From assembly GCA_030622805.1 (NCBI GenBank), contig JAUXFR010000097.1, forward strand, positions 1 to 6,116: a stretch of DNA of 6,116 bases, read 5' to 3'. Below the pieces are notes generated by a model that was not told the origin of the DNA, made no database searches, and was given only the letters and a program-made list of their open reading frames with translations. Made by a program: the position numbers and the translations under genes. Below are positions 5,751-6,116 of the stretch, piece after piece. Numbering within the stretch: the first letter of the stretch is position 1; every line of letters begins with the position of its first letter. Origin of the DNA: Anaerolineae bacterium. GTDB lineage: Bacteria > Chloroflexota > Anaerolineae > Anaerolineales > UBA4823.

Positions 5751-6116
5751 TTAATAAACAGACAGCTTTTCCAGGCTCACTTGATCTAAAATCACAATGA
5801 TCCCCCTATTAATATCGATCATACCCTGGTCGCGAAAAGCGCCCAATACCTTATTGACGCTCTCCCGGCTGACGGCAACCCAACTGGCAAGTTCGGTCTG
5901 AGTCAAGCGCAGATCAATTATAATCCCATTGTTCTCCACCCCGTAGCGGTCAGCCAGCTCAAGCAGCTTAGCCGCAACGCGACTGTAAGCGTCCATAAAT
6001 GCGAAGCTTTCTGCCTGGATTGTGGTATAGCGCAAACGGGCGGTGATAACCTCCAGAATGCTCCTGGCCATGCTGGGACAGGCATCCAGATGCCGCAGGA
6101 AATCATCTCGATGCAG
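5751..6116 (-). CDS. Crp/Fnr-family transcriptional regulator, N-terminus outside the window
   Basis: The last 121 residues of a CRP-like activator or repressor are present and in frame from the right edge; the cNMP-binding domain would lie beyond the window. Residues about 5-45 of the fragment are the end of the sensor domain and the long dimerisation helix (DFLRHLDACP, ITARLRYTTIQAESFAFMD). The winged-helix DNA-binding domain follows, with the turn TQTELASWVAVSRES at 72-86 and recognition residues R84, E85 and K89. It ends with the wing (INRGIIVILD) and VSLEKLSVY. The ATG codons inside the fragment (for example at 6071) are internal to the domain and not real starts. Length and motif order match the C-terminal half of a normal family member. 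Its stop codon is 6 bp from a perfect CRP-type operator that precedes the repeat-peptide gene, so it is the obvious candidate regulator. The ligand (cAMP or other) cannot be read from this part. Confidence 0.93.
   Translation of the reverse strand: MHRDDFLRHLDACPSMARSILEVITARLRYTTIQAESFAFMDAYSRVAAKLLELADRYGVENNGIIIDLRLTQTELASWVAVSRESVNKVLGAFRDQGMIDINRGIIVILDQVSLEKLSVY

Noticed and set aside
5918..6106. Minus-strand 62-codon open frame within the Crp/Fnr gene
   Set aside because: It lies out of frame with the clear Crp/Fnr C-terminal sequence, which runs continuously from the right edge to 5751.

Overview
All five genes in this window lie on the minus strand, so transcription runs from high to low coordinates. 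The domain mix is a Crp/Fnr regulator, M50 metalloprotease, cyclic-nucleotide-binding (cNMP) domains, a SpoIIE-type phosphatase and a RiPP-like leader peptide. With the moderate GC content, this suggests a filamentous or otherwise complex environmental bacterium. Chloroflexota (Anaerolineae-like) is my best guess, but it is an inference and no marker gene is present to prove it.

In transcription order: (1) 6116-5751 is the C-terminal part of a Crp/Fnr-family regulator whose N-terminus lies outside the window. (2) 5750-5629 is a 122-bp control region with a perfect TGTGA-N6-TCACA operator at 5729-5744, a candidate -10 box and a very strong ribosome binding site. (3) 5628-4831 encodes a 265-residue protein: an 86-residue part, mostly resembling NHLP/Nif11-like RiPP leaders (Franean1_4349/Os1348 type), then 11 identical 13-residue units (DRGGEELTGVPAI) and degenerate end copies. 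(4) 4830-4732 is a 99-nt intercistronic gap with two stem-loops, one a perfect 13-bp stem. (5) 4731-1372 encodes a 1119-residue polytopic membrane M50 (site-2-type) metalloprotease with a PqqD-like N-terminal region and two C-terminal cNMP domains. (6) 1371-1024 is noncoding, with CCGG-centred palindromes and a candidate promoter. (7) 1023-811 encodes a 70-residue Cys-rich zinc-binding protein. (8) 732-1 is the N-terminal part of a cNMP-coiled-coil-SpoIIE (PP2C-type) phosphatase, cut by the window edge.

The coherent reading is a cyclic-nucleotide-linked peptide system. A CRP-like regulator, probably acting at the perfect operator next to its own stop codon, would switch on a repetitive peptide precursor. 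The adjacent membrane protease carries a leader-recognition-like domain and two cNMP sensor domains, and could process or export the precursor or its leader. A third cNMP-domain protein, the phosphatase, lies downstream. The gene adjacency, repeat structure, operator and motifs are visible in the sequence. That the repeat units are modified or released peptides, and that the protease acts on them, is inference: no RiPP-modifying enzyme (radical SAM, YcaO, LanM, ATP-grasp) is present in the window.
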